DNA of 64,000 bases, from NCBI GenBank assembly GCA_033439265.1, contig JAVTVX010000016.1, positions 2,710,501-2,774,500 on the forward strand. The letters are read 5' to 3'. Positions 11,501 to 24,300 of the stretch are shown here, piece after piece. Under the pieces are notes generated by a model, which saw only the letters and a list, made by a program, of their open reading frames with translations, ran no database searches and was not told the origin of the DNA. Within the stretch, counting starts at the first letter, position 1. Every line of letters starts with the position of its first letter. A program made the position numbers and the translations under genes. The DNA is from Dillenia suffruticosa (taxonomy: Eukaryota > Streptophyta > Magnoliopsida > Dilleniales > Dilleniaceae).

Positions 11501-13946
11501 TCTAGAGGTGAAGAGGTTTTCTCCCCTCATAGGAGTACCGAGGATGTGTACATAAATGTCCTTTTCTAATTGAGGGTGAAACCCTCATTATGACTCTTGG
11601 GAATGATGAGAAATCTAAAACGGTCCAAAAAACTCTTAAGGGTCCTATAAATGACCGTTGGTTGAAGGCCATGGATGAAAATAAGAAGTTGATGAAAATC
11701 AACGGATCTAGAATCTAATTGATTTGCCTAAGGGTAGAAGAACCATTAAGAACAAGTAGATTCTCAAGATCAAGAGAAAAGTCGATGGATTGGTGGAGAC
11801 GTATATGACACATCTAGTAGCGACGATTATACTCAAACTAAGGGCGTGAACTATCAGGGAGAAAGAGTCCAAATTTATCCTGATTCATTTATTTCTAGCG
11901 ATTGTCATGAGTATGACTCTAAAGTTATACCATATGGATGTAAAAACTATCTTCCTTAACAGAAGTTTGGATGAGGAGATCTACATGAAATACCCTCTAG
12001 GTTCATTTTAGTAGGTTAGGATGATTAGATTTGTGAACTTCAAACGTCGATATACGGTCTAAAGCAGTCATCCAAACGGTGGTATTTAAAATTTTACGAG
12101 GAGGTGATATTTTATGGTTTTATAATGATCGAGGAGAATCATTGTGTCTATCTAATACGTTCTAGTGACTCTTTTGTGATTATGTTCTTATATGTGGTTG
12201 ACATTCTATTGGTCGGAAACAACAGAGAGTATCTGATAATTATTAAAATATAGTTATTATCGAGTTTTGATATGAAAGACATGGGTAAAGTTTAATTCAT
12301 TCTCAAAGTTAAGATCTAGAGAAATTACTCGAGATAGGTGTTGACTCTTTCACAATAGTTCTACATCAGGAAAATTCTTGAGTATTTTGAAATGAGCGAT
12401 TGCAATCCAATAGATTCTCCTATCATTAAAGACGAAGATCTGACTCTTTACATATGCCCTAAAACTCAGGAAGAAATGAAGAATAAGAGTAGACTCTCTT
12501 ATGTCAATGCGATGTGTAGTCTAGTATATACGATAAAACATATATGACCAAATATTTATTTTGCAATCAATCTGGTGAGCAGATATCAATCGAATCCTAG
12601 AAAAGATCACTAGAGAGCAATGAAAAGGATTTTGAGATTTCTCAAGGGGACTGTGGACCTCTCCTTGTATTTATGGAGGAGGTGATTTGTGTTTTATTAG
12701 GTATTCAGATGCCGATTGGGGGTGGCAATCTAAATAGACCCAAATCGACGTCAAGATTTGCTATATTGTTTAATAATAGTACTAATTTTGAAGAAACAAT
12801 AAACAAATCTATATATCTCTATCTACGATAAAGATGAGCTTGTGGCATGCTCAGTGATAATTCAGGAGAGTACTTGGTTTTAAAAATTTCTAGATGATTT
12901 AGGAGTTGTGGCAGATTGTGGGAGGACAATTATGATTTATTGTGATAACCAGGCCACCATTACCAACAACCGAGATCCTAAGTATCACAGTAAAACCAAA
13001 CACATTGATACCAGATATCATTTTGTGAAAGATATCACTGAGAATGGTGTAGTGACGATTAAGTAAACTTTTACACATGGTATAGTGGTTGATCCGTTCA
13101 CCAAATCCATTGTGAAAGATTCCTTTGTGAGACATGAAATCATTAGATTTAGTGTATTTTGACATTTCTCATTATATACTGATTTTAATACTTATTGATA
13201 TATATGACATATGTGCATTATATAGTCACAGGTTTATTTCTTACACTTATTTATTATCAAATATTGTGTAGTGTGTTATGATAAAAGATATGTTAAGCAG
13301 ACGTGGTTGACTCTCACACACGAGTGACCACCTCCAACTCTGAGTGAGCGGGGATGAAACAGTTTCTAGTCATAAGAGGATTTAAGCAATTTATATTCAT
13401 GATGAAATCATATGCGATATAACCGACATGGACATACCTACATCATGTTGCCTGTGAGTAACCAGTTTTGAGATCTTAAATATCACCTACATTTAGTGAT
13501 ATTATTTCTGTAATACTTTTTCTCTGAAATTTCTGAGTAAAGTTTTATGTATAAACTGAATTTCATACCTGCATAATATTAGAGAAATCTGACATATGTC
13601 TTTTTTAGACATGTGGGAATAATATTATGGCACGAGTTTCATACCGCGTGTGATAAAACGATCATAGGATAATGAGAGTTATTATTTGAGACAATAGTGT
13701 GATCATGATCCTTATTTCCAATGTGTGAGATTCGAGATCTATTGGGTGGAATTTCTTATACCCTTATTACAATCGACTGTTTCTAAAAATCTTGATTCAA
13801 TGTTTACTACTTTAGTCTGTTTATTTATAACTCGAAAAAGAAAAACAGCTGAATTGAAATTGATAAATTTGAGTTTGGGAAAATGAAGACCAATCGATAT
13901 TATATCATTGTATAGTATTCACAGGTCGACTTGTTATGTTAATCAT
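8511..13946 (+). mobile_element. Decayed Copia element, internal region (copy 2)
   Basis: Ty1/Copia order is readable on the plus strand with many stops and shifts. A gag-like block lies near 8640-8790. A CCHC zinc knuckle near 9406 has its second cysteine codon changed to TGA. Protease V-N-S-G-V-S-D-H is near 9540. The integrase core is near 10130-10290 and its C-terminal part near 11150-11569 (GKLDSREKKYIFIRY). Reverse transcriptase blocks are near 11640-12210, with the YVDD-type motif altered, and RNase H near 12800-13160. The 5' LTR and leader are missing. About 10298-10955 replaces roughly 90 bp present in copy 3 and matches nothing else in the window. The element cannot encode a working protein. 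Confidence 0.85.
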
Positions 13947-13996
13947 TGTTGGGATTCAAAAATAATAATGAATATATAATAGAGCAAATGATTAGA

Positions 13997-16900
13997 TGTC
14001 ACGCCCAGAATCGGGATCGTGAGCAGCCGCCCGTTACCCTGGATGCCGGCTGTATTTTTATAGAAAATCGGGCATAACCTCCCCATATTTCGGAGATCTC
14101 CCAAGTACAATTTGACCTGTATATCCACATTCATCCTGTAAATAAACAAATGGCCATCTCGGTTTCTCCAAAATCAATCACTGCTACAACCAACATCCAG
14201 AACAACGCAAGGTTATAAAATTTTTCCAACAGACCTATCCACAGACCTCTACTGTCATGCCCAACTAGAGCATGAGCAACCACCACATCGAGCGGACCTA
14301 AATTCTACTCATATATAAAATAAATTCCCAAGTTATTTTTAAATATTCACAAATGCCTCAATGCAATGAAATAAATCAATACGAGAGTTTTACGAATAAA
14401 TGTCCATAATTTATACAGTCATCCCATAAAAAAATTTAGATAAATACATTGTTCAACTAAAATCTCTAATATATAACGATATCACCAATCATCGTAGTAG
14501 AAGAGACGAAAATATCCATACCCAAACCCAGTGATATCACTTCACGTCACAATTATACAAACTCAACAATACCTCCTCGGTCCAACACTAATCTTGTGGG
14601 AAAGAAAGCGATGGGTGAGTATCTATAGGAGGATACTCAGTAAGTGAGGATATTGACATCATACTATCAATATCGAGGGTAAACTTGGAGTGTCAAAGTA
14701 TGAAATACAATATCAAGTGTGGGAAAAATAACGTACTGTTTCAATAAATCAGATATCATCAGGCACACATTTGAAAATAACATATGCATCCAATATGGAA
14801 ACCAATTCATAAAGAGCCGGCCAATCAAACAACCCCGACAATAGTCTACCTTGACCAAGGACGGCGCATTGGGGGTTTTTTCCAAATGCAAGTATTAAAT
14901 AATGGCTCTCTGCCCCAATGTTGGCCATATCCTCTAACTATCCTGTAAATAATAATAATGTACATATAACTAGTCGGCCGTGTATGTGCCCCCGCTTGGT
15001 GCTAGACAGAGCCGTACTCAACATCCTTTCTGATGAGGGTCAACCCGGGACACCCATACACATGACTATCTGGCGGATACCTCCGACTGAAGCGTATCCG
15101 GACACAAGGGGTGCATCTACCAGATGTCCTTCGTAGCTACGGATGTTATAGGAAGTATATCATGATATCATATCGGCCGGGCACGTAGCCTCATGCATCC
15201 CATCACCATGTCGGCCGGGCATAAATCCCCATGCATCATATTATAATGTTGGTCGGGCATACAACCCAAATATATAAGTAAATCAATTTAAAACCATATG
15301 TCAATGCAGTGGGAGTATTAAAACATATCAATATATCGAAAATGTGACACAATATTCAGTTATCAAAACTCATGGATGCATATCAATAAAGTCAGAAATT
15401 AAGACACTCCAAAGATCACAAAATATTTCATAAAATATTCGAAAATTCTAACAATCATACATTTTACAGAAACATGTCATTTAAAAAGTATTTTTGAAAT
15501 ATGGTTTTCAATCAATAGCGAATGTCAAAATTCTACTCACAGTTCTAGGGAGGGTGATCACTCCCTATTTTCAAAACAAATCCAATATGATTTCTCGAGT
15601 CTCAAAAAAGATCAACCTAATCAGATCATCAAAATTTAATATCAATTTCTCAAGCATCTTTAAGATTTATTCATTTTCATAATACTGAGATCGTATTTAG
15701 ATTGCCTATATGCAAAATAACTTATAATGAAAACGATTTCAACCATCTCTAAGCTCTGATCACCATTTTTAAGCTACCCTTCTTCATACATACCATTTTG
15801 CCAATTAACTACTCAAAAGAACCTAAGTAAGACATGAAATGTACAATATCCTCCACTTTAGGACTCATTTCATTCCAACCCTACAACCCAGATACTTTCA
15901 TGCATATTTCAAAGTTGAACTCTAAGGGAAATTATTCGAATTCACTCGATATGATTTTGTGATTCTATAACATGCTTCTTTCGTATCAGACCATTTAGTT
16001 TCTGTAACATTCTATACTTAACCTTCAAAATCACATATAATCATTTCAGAAATTGTATTCTATTCGCATTCTACTTACACTCTAAACATATACAGAATCT
16101 TTCATCTTAGATTCAATCCTAGATTCATTCAATTTATCAATTAGAGCCGAAATCTTTTCACCTAAGGTTTTCTCGAAATGCAGAGTTTCGTCCGAATGTC
16201 TCTTCGGTCACTCCAAAGTCTGTAGTGTTTCCTATCAAAACAAGATTTATTTGTTAAATCTAAACACTTAGATCATAATCAAAACTCTCAATTAGTTACC
16301 TGCGTGGAGGTTCATGGGCTATCACGGGCCATCGCGGGCCCGTAGGTTCGTGGGTCAGCGGGCCAGCGGGCCAGTGGGCCAGTGGGCTTCAGCTAGCGGG
16401 CTCACGGGTCTGCAAACCAGTGGACTAGTGGGCTAGCGGGTCGGCAGGCCTGCAGGCTGGCAGGCCTGCGACTGATGGGCCTGCGGGCTGACAGGCCTGC
16501 GACTGATGGGCCTGTTGGCCAGGCTCGTGCGCTGGCTAGCACGCTGGCTCGCGCGCTACCTAGCTCAGGCTCTCGCACACTACCTGGCTCGCGCTCGCGG
16601 CCTGGCTCACGCTCGCGGCCTCAATCTTGCTCACGGAATCGGTCCTGCTCGCTCGCGGACTGAGGTATGCTATAGCTCGATTGCGTGCAAGGGTGCTGGG
16701 TTGTGCTCACGGAGGCTCGCGGGAGGAAGGAGCAGCTGCTGTGTGCGGCGGCGATGGCGGAAGGGTGTGATCGATCTCGGCTCGCGGCGAAGGAAGGCGA
16801 GGCAGAGAGAGAGAGAGCAATCGCGGGAGATCGCGAGAGGGAGAGAAAGAAACAGTGAGATAGAGAGAGAAAGAGACAATGGGTGAGAGATAGAGAGAGA

Positions 16901-17124
16901 AGGGAAGGAAGTAAAGGGAGAGGGTGGCGGCGATGGCGGTGGCGGTGGCGGAGGAAGGCACGGAGCAGCGTCGGAAGGAAGAGAGGCGCCGCGGGAAGGT
17001 GAAAAGTCGGGAGAGAGAGAGAGAAAAAGAGGTTAGGGTTTTAACCCTAATCCCAAATTGGGGACGCAGCGTTTTACCCTAAAACGCTGTGTCTCCAATC
17101 CATTTTTTTTTTCTTAGTGTTATA
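13997..17124 (+). mobile_element. Solo LTR, Ty3/gypsy type, 3.13 kb
   Basis: Same family as 2418-5207: it starts TGTCACGCCCAGAATCGGG and ends GTGTTATA (final CA decayed to TA). A 5-bp duplication TTAGA lies at 13992-13996 and 17125-17129. The empty site is in the uninterrupted Copia LTR at 25710-26509. The 3' half has GC-rich short repeats (about 16310-16640), a GA-rich tract (about 16800-17030) and inverted repeats. No internal domain is present. Frames open through the GC- and GA-rich parts are low-complexity artefacts. Confidence 0.85.
17033..17100. repeat. Two inverted repeats near the LTR 3' end
   Basis: The first pairs TTAGGGTT with AACCCTAA around two bases. The second, about 17055-17100, pairs GACGCAGCGTTTTA with TAAAACGCTGTGTC around CCC, with few mismatches in a longer stem. 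It occupies the same place as the palindrome at 5130. Confidence 0.8.
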
Positions 17125-17882
17125 TTAGAGATCACTTTCAATGAAAAAAGTGATTTGATGGATATAATTGCATTAAGTCTGGGGTACAATGAGTTCTTTG
17201 TGATACTAATGTTGGCTACTTGGTCATCCTAATAGATGTATCGAAAAGTTTTTGCTTGCAGGAGTACTTGCCCGTCACACAATACCCAACCATATGTGAA
17301 AATCTAGTAGGATAATATAGTAGATCACATGAGTTGTGATCTTATGACGGACATAAAATGTCTTCATGTACAAGTGTGAGATATTAGTTGATATACCCAT
17401 GTAAGGGCATTTTGGACTGTTTGAATAATTTAACTTAATTCAAATTAGTTCGAATTTGAGTGAATCTCACTCCCCATGATCTCTCCATCTTAGACCCATA
17501 TTTCATTATGGGGTTTAACTACTCTGATGATTGCATACATGAGATAACAGTTCCTTGTGTGAGAGACAACTGTGAGAATACATTTTTGGAGTTTGAGAAA
17601 TAAGCATACATTTTCTAGAGAGAATAAATGAGGGATCGAGAAAATTTCGACGAGAAAATTTTCTTCTTCTATATTGCATCACCGGATTTTGGGTTGAGTT
17701 ATCACAGCATAGTGATGGAGGTTCAATTTTGTAATCACCATTCTGATCAAATAATCCGTACAAGAGAGTTCGCGACTCGGTTGATTTTTTGGGGAAATGC
17801 GCATTAAACTATTTATCCGAAAATTTTAAATATTCAATTTTTGTGATTTACCACACTTCCGTACATATGAATAAATCTAACA

Positions 17883-18248
17883 ATTATAATAATGAATATA
17901 TAAAATAAAATACGTTGAATTTCCCCTATATTATTGCCACTAATAATTTCTTCTTTTATAATTTTTTAAATACAAACATATTTAGTTTCGTTCTCATAAA
18001 CATTTTATATATCATGGCAAAAAAAAATTTGAAATATTTATTTACCTTTTTTGCTTTTGTTATGGAAATAAGGGCGTTGGATATCTAGGGAAATCCATGA
18101 GCTGATCTATGCGTAAACTTGGTGCCCACCAACCAAAGAGCTGTTTTAACTTTGGCCTGAAACATTCACAATAAGTGTGAAGAATCCTTTTGTTAGGCGT
18201 TGGTATCAATGTTATGTTTTACAAGTGTCAGCTGACCAAATCCTAAAT
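17883..18248 (+). pseudogene. Unit B remnant: peptide-gene distal promoter only
   Basis: Matches 5990-6350 of unit A and 26510-26870 of unit C, including the block reading ctagggaaatccatgagctgat and the run to gaccaaatcctaaatt. It then departs into unrelated DNA about 60 bp before the TATA position. No exon of copy B is found, so this unit lost its coding part by deletion or replacement. Confidence 0.75.
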
Positions 18249-18888
18249 TCAACTTGAAAAAAAATGGAGGAAGAGGAGATTGTTGAGAAAATTGGAAAGA
18301 GTGTGTTCCGACCATTTTATTAAAAAATTAAGAAAAAATTTTCAAAATAAAATATACGATTAAATTTTTAAAAGGAAAATTAAGATTTAATTTTTTTTTT
18401 AAAAAAAAGTAATGCAAATGTAATGTAAATGCAAGAAAATAAAGATGCAAAAAATTAAATGTACCGACTTGACGGATATCGTAGTTATTTTTCATAAAAT
18501 CTTGAATTTGAGCTCCCAATCTTGAAATCTTGCCAAATCTTGATCAATGTTGAAGGTCATGAAAAATTTATAATTCTCCTTTCTCCACCCAAATCGTTCT
18601 GTAGCAAGACTACCAGGAAAGTTTCCAGGTAAGAGGTGAAGTTTGTCTATTCTCACTTAATTATCTCTTTCTTTCGACAATTAGTTGCCCCTAGACAGAA
18701 CTTTTCTAGACATACTATACCGTTGTATACGGAGTCAATGATTTTCACAAAAATTTAAAGTACAAATTTGAGAATATATTTAATGAAAATGTGTTTAATG
18801 AATAAAATGATAGAAATAAAGATAATTGTGGAAATGTAGATAATTATGGAAATGATAATAGAAATAGTGTAAAAATTGGTGGAAATAG

Positions 18889-19260
18889 TATAGAAAATGG
18901 TAATGAAAATGGTATAGAGAATTGTAAAAATGATGAAAAAGAAATGATAATGGAAATAGTAATAAAAATTAAGAGAATGTAGTAATATTGAGAGAATATA
19001 GATGTGAGAAAGAGAGATATTTTGTTGTTGAAATTTTGAAAATAGGGTGTAAGGTATTTATAGAAAAAATTTCTACAATAAAAATGGTATAGAAAATGGT
19101 AATGAAAATAGTATAAAGAATTGTAAAAATGGGGAAAAAGAAATGATAATGGAAATAGTAATGAAAATTAAGAGAATGTAGTAATATTGAGAGAATATAG
19201 ATGTGAGAGAGAGAGAGATATTTGTTGTAGAGATTTTGAAAATGGGGTGTAATATTGAGA
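18889..19260. repeat. Tandem duplication, about 199-bp period
   Basis: Two copies beginning tatagaaaatggtaatgaaaat, at 18889 and 19088, with the same internal order (gagaatgtagtaatattgagag). The second copy is slightly shorter. Purine-rich and noncoding. Confidence 0.8.
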
Positions 19261-19400
19261 GAATGTGGATATTTTGTCAAATGGTATAGAGATTTTGTTG
19301 TGGAAATATCTTATGGACCAAAATAATCTCAAAATAAACTGTTTTATAACTGTTGGGAGGGGTAAAATTGAAAAAAAAAAATTCAAAAAAAAAATGGAGT

Positions 19401-19602
19401 TGTAGGAGCCATTGGAAGCGGCCAGGCTGGGCCGATTTCGTGCCTGAGCCGGTTCCCTATTCCAAAATCGGTTGAACCGGCCCAAATCGCTACAGTACCC
19501 AGTTCGGGCCGGGCCGGATTACTGTAGATCCGGTCCGGTTCACAGGCCCGGCTTCTCCGGGCCGGCTGGGCCGATTTTTGGGCCCAAACCAGCCCAAGCA
19601 CA
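19401..19602. repeat. GC-rich GGCCGG-type island
   Basis: Repeated gggccggaccgg-like words (cgggccgggccgg, gatccggtccggttc) stand out in AT-rich DNA. Such words are common in the subterminal regions of plant hAT transposons, so a hAT end fragment is possible. No transposase domain or target duplication was found. Confidence 0.35.
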
Positions 19603-20204
19603 TCTCTATACAAGAGGCACAGAGACAGAGAGAGACGGGTAGAGAGTGACCAAAAGTTTATGGCGTTAGATTTTGAAGTCATTTTCCATCGTGAAAGATA
19701 GAAAAGAAATAATGATGCCGTCGCTATATCTCTTCATGGGAGTGAGTACTATTCTGTTAAAAAAAATTTATTTTCTCTAAATTAATTTTTATAGTTTAGA
19801 TGTTTTATCAAGTATTCAATTTAGTTATAGGTAAAAACAAAATTTAATATGATTTATTTGAACAATTATTAGTTTTAACGATTTTTATTCCGATCAAATC
19901 GAAAAATCGAATTAATTAAAAATATAATATATATTTTTAGATAATTTTATTCATATAAATATTATTATAATATTATAATTAAATTATTTTAAAAAATATT
20001 ATAATTGATAAAAAAGTTTAAAAGAGAAAAAAACTAAAAATTAAATTAATATAGTAGAGAATGCACAATTAATGAAAGACTTTCGATTTCCACCTTTCTA
20101 GTCCAATTTTCTAATGTTTGTTCGGTTTACAATTCTTCCACACCCAAACTTGAGACTCACACTCATCCTCTCCCTCTCCTTCCCCTATTTCACTTCTTTT
20201 CCCT

Positions 20205-21160
20205 TCCTTTTTGCTACTTTCTTGCTTCTTTTCTCTCCCATGTTACTCTCTTACATAGCATCACGATGAATTTTAGAATGTAACTATTTTAGTTTGAAAA
20301 CTATTTTTATTTTTTATTTTTATGGATTTTTCTGACACAAACACATAATGCAATGTTACTTAAAAATCTTTTATAGTCAGATATTTCAATAATTCAATTA
20401 ATTTAAATAACCAAACTGAATTAATTGTCTAATTCGATAAAATAAATTATCGATTTTTAGTCTAATCGGTTAGATTATGATTATACAAATTATATAATTG
20501 AATTAAATCAGTTATTTCAATTTTAATCATTTCGATTACGATTTAATCAAATGTTCACCACTTATCCCCCGAGAGAATTAAGCAATCGGTTGTGCATTTA
20601 TTTTTCATTTTAAATTTCATGCAATTGCATTTACTTTTCCCATTTTTTTTTACTTTAATTGCTCAATTTAATATTTTCACACACATGCAACGTATGTCAC
20701 TGTATTTCTCTTCCTCACCTTTTCTAATTTTATTCAATATCTTTTATGTGCCTTAATAGATCTGCAGGAGATTCATTATCCCCTTCAATAAATAAGTAAA
20801 AAATGTCTCACACTATGAAACCTGAGACTAAATTCATTTTTTTTCCTGGGGAGAGCTACGTTAGAGTTATGAATATTTTGCCAATAAATTATAATTCAAT
20901 TGATATCATCCATTTCCTCTTAAAGTATTTGAGTTCGAACTTTCCTAGATGTATATAAAAAAAGAACCATGAATAATTTCTTTAATATGCATATTTCAGT
21001 ATCAAGCAGTGGAATAACAACAAAGGAAGGATTTATATACACTTTAACATTAAAAAGAAAGTGCCCATAAAGGGAAATTTCCCTAAATTGGAATGCAAAA
21101 GAGTTCCTTTGTAGCATCCTATCGAAGTTTGGTGGAAACAAACAATTGGCAATCCAAACA
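20205..21160. repeat. Unit flank repeat, copy 2 (no insertion)
   Basis: Matches 1692-2417 joined to 5213-5378 and 5589-5650, without the solo LTR or the SINE. It is therefore the reference empty site for the SINE. The possible coding block starts at 20803 but has a two-base indel before the junction. Confidence 0.7.
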
Positions 21161-21320
21161 AAGCCCTAAGATGATGTATCTTAGACCTACAATTCTTCTT
21201 TTTCTCCTTTTATTTAAAACATGTTTTGGAGATTAATTATCCTTTAGGCTTGGACATTGGGTAACTTGTCATCTCAAGATTGGATGAGATCCTCATAATC
21301 TAGATCTATTATTCATAATC
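21161..21320 (+). repeat. Start of unit C
   Basis: Repeats the opening of unit A up to tattcataatc, then joins Copia internal sequence at a breakpoint close to that of unit B. Confidence 0.65.
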
Positions 21321-24300
21321 CTCGAATTATTTTGGATTTTTTTATTCAAAGGTGTACATGTTAGAATAAGTATCAATAAATTATTAAAATCTCTATTGCT
21401 GCATTGAAAACTGTCATAATAGATCTTTGTAAGGAGAATAAATTAAATGGTGACAATTGTGAGATTTTATACCGGAAGATTCAGTTTATTCTGAAGGAGC
21501 AAGACTTGTATGAGATTCTATGGCATGACATGGTAGGCATCAGGGAGGATACCGCAACTTAGACTAGATAGGATTAGGAGGTCCATCATGAATGGAGAAA
21601 AAAAGATAGCCAAGTTAAGACAATCCTTATCAGTAGCATGCATGATAATATGATCCCAATCTATGAGTAGTATCCTACGGTTATTTCGGTTTCTCGCCCT
21701 AAAAGAGCATTATGTTGCTATTTTTAGCTCCTATGGTGAGGATTCTGAAGAAAAAGACTGATCATACAATGATACAATATTTGATATAAATGTCAAGTAT
21801 GATCACTGAGTTAAAGAATGCGGATGAGCCTATCTTGAATGAATTTTAGGTACTAAGTGTGATACAGGCTTTTACCTTATTCATGGGAGATCATAAAAAC
21901 CTATCTCACGCATAACAAAAGAATTCTTACTTTCACTAATATGTACAGGTATTTTGAACTCGAGGAGGAACACCTGGAGGCAGGTAAACCTCACTCGAGT
22001 CATGTTTATACAGCGGAGTCGAGTGAGGGCTCCCGTGATACCAAACAAATGCATAAATATGAGAAACAAACTCGAGGCCCAGGCAAGAAGAAACCATTCG
22101 AGAAATCCGACAATAAGTATAAAATGCAAGAAGAAGGAATTTGATAAGACCAATGCAGAGTGCTACGTTTGAGATAAATTTGGTCATTTCACTCTTAAGT
22201 ATAACAAGTGAAAGGAATGTTCTTGTTCTTTATATGGTTTAAGCTTTGTCTTATCTATTATGATACTGATTGATTTCTCTCCTTTGTTGATTGTAAATTC
22301 AAGAGTCTCAGATCACATAACTCAAGATAGGAAATCATAAGTGGAGTTCCGCCGAGTGAATCATCAAGTTAAGAGGACTTACGTGAGGAACAGAGCATTT
22401 GTCGTCATTAAAGGGATTGATACTTGCATGTTCAAGTTACAAAGTAACCAAACTCTATATCTATATTACATTTTTTATGCTCTGGGACGGAACTTGATTT
22501 AAGTACTTTGTTTAAAATTGTTTAGGATATGCTTTGTCATATATAAAATCATTTGTTTTTATGAGATATAACAGCTCTTTGATCTGTTTTGATTTTATCT
22601 ATGATGAACTATATGCACTGAATACTGTTTCTGGCAATATTATTCTTGTTATTCTCCTATTATCTTTATATCTAATTGTGTAGATAATTATGTAGGTATA
22701 ATAGATTTGGACATATAGGGCAAGAGAGGATGAATAAGTTAGTAACGAATGGTTTGTTGGGCCCGCTAACGATGTTCGAGTTGTCCATATATGAGTATTG
22801 TCTAACTGATAAATTTACAAGAAAACCATTTGACAATGCAATAAAAGTTGGGACTCTATTATAGTTAATCTACTTCGATATCGGTGGCCTTATAAGCATG
22901 AGAGCTCGAAATAGAGTTGTGTACTTTATTACATTCATAGACAATTACACACATTTCAGTTACATCTATTTGATCTTGCACAAGTCTGAGGTATTGAAAT
23001 ATTTCAGGAGGTTTATTAGCAAGGTTAAAAATCAGTTAAACTTGAAAGTGAAGACTTTCAGAACGATCGGGGTACGAGTATTTGTCAGAACAATTTAGAA
23101 AACTCTATTTCGAGAAGGGTATTACGAGACAACTGACTGTTTTTGCTTCTTCTTAGCAGAAAGAAGTAACCAAGAGGAGTAATAGGACTTTCTTGGAGAT
23201 GTTGAGACCTATGATGGCGTAGGCTAATTTGTCCATTTCCCATTGGGTAGATGTATTATTGACTGCAGGTTACGTCATCAATCATATCTCATTAAAGTTC
23301 GCAGTAAGTACTCCATTGAATTTTGGACAGGGGCAGTCTGAGCTTAACCATTTTGAAGTTATGGGGTTGTTCTACGTATGATCACAATTTCTCATATCCA
23401 CAAGGCAAGTTAGACTCGCGAAAAAGGAAATGAATCTTTATAAGATACTCAGAACATTCCAAGAATTATGTGTTCTTAGATGAGCAAACGGACAACACTA
23501 TCATTGAGATTGGATCTCATGATACCACATTCTTTAAGAATGATTTTTCTAAGAGAGGTGAAATCGATCGGGACCTTATCTTCTATGAGATTGATGAATC
23601 TAATAATTTAGGTGAGCTCAACGGCGGGATATAAGAATCCATTACAGATTTTGGTTCTAGTAGGAATGATCTATCTAGAGGTGAAGAGATTTTCTCTCCC
23701 CGTAGGAATATCGAGGATGCGTACATAAACGTCCTTTTCTAATTGAGGATGAGATCCTCATTATGACCCCTGAGAATGATGAGAAATCTAAAACGATCCA
23801 AAAGGCTCTCAAGGGTCCTGTGAATGACCATTGATTGAAGGCCATGGATGAAAATAAGAAGTTGATGAGAATCAACTAGTCTAGGATCTACTTGATTGCC
23901 TGAGGGCAGAAGAGCCATTAATTATTGTCATTAAAATATGTGGTTAACATTTGATTGGTCGGAAATAATAGAGAGTATATGATAATCATTAAAATATAGT
24001 TATTGTCGAGTTTTGATACAAAGATATAGGTAAAGTTTAGTTCATTCTCAAAGTTAAGATCTAGAGAAATTACTCGAAATAGGTGTTGACTATTTCATAA
24101 GAGTTTTACATCAGAAAGATTTTTGAGTATTTTGAGATGAACGATTGCAAGCCAATAGATACTCTTATCATTAAATATGAAGATATGACTATTTACATAT
24201 GCCCTAAAACTCAGGAAGAAATGAAGAATAAGAGTAGACCCCCTTATGTCAATGCAATGTATAGTCTAGTATATACGATGAAACATATATGACCAGATAT

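Larger units (their letters stand above)
13947..17882 (+). mobile_element. Copia 3' LTR split by a nested solo LTR
   Basis: Outer parts 13947-13996 and 17125-17882 together give an LTR of about 803 bp, matching the 800-bp LTR at 25710-26509. It starts TGTTGGGATTC and ends CTAACA. Unit B promoter sequence follows directly, with no primer-binding site, so this is the 3' LTR of copy 2. Confidence 0.8.
18249..20204. other. AT-rich stretch without a gene
   Basis: No coding frame is supported. It holds the tandem duplication at 18889-19260 and the GC-rich island at 19401-19602, then AT-rich DNA until the flank repeat resumes near 20205. It has no counterpart in the other units, so it was probably inserted when unit B lost its gene. 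Confidence 0.5.

Noticed and set aside
17033-17050. Telomere-type repeat (TTAGGG-like)
   Set aside because: A single inverted pair, TTAGGGTT/AACCCTAA, and no tandem array.
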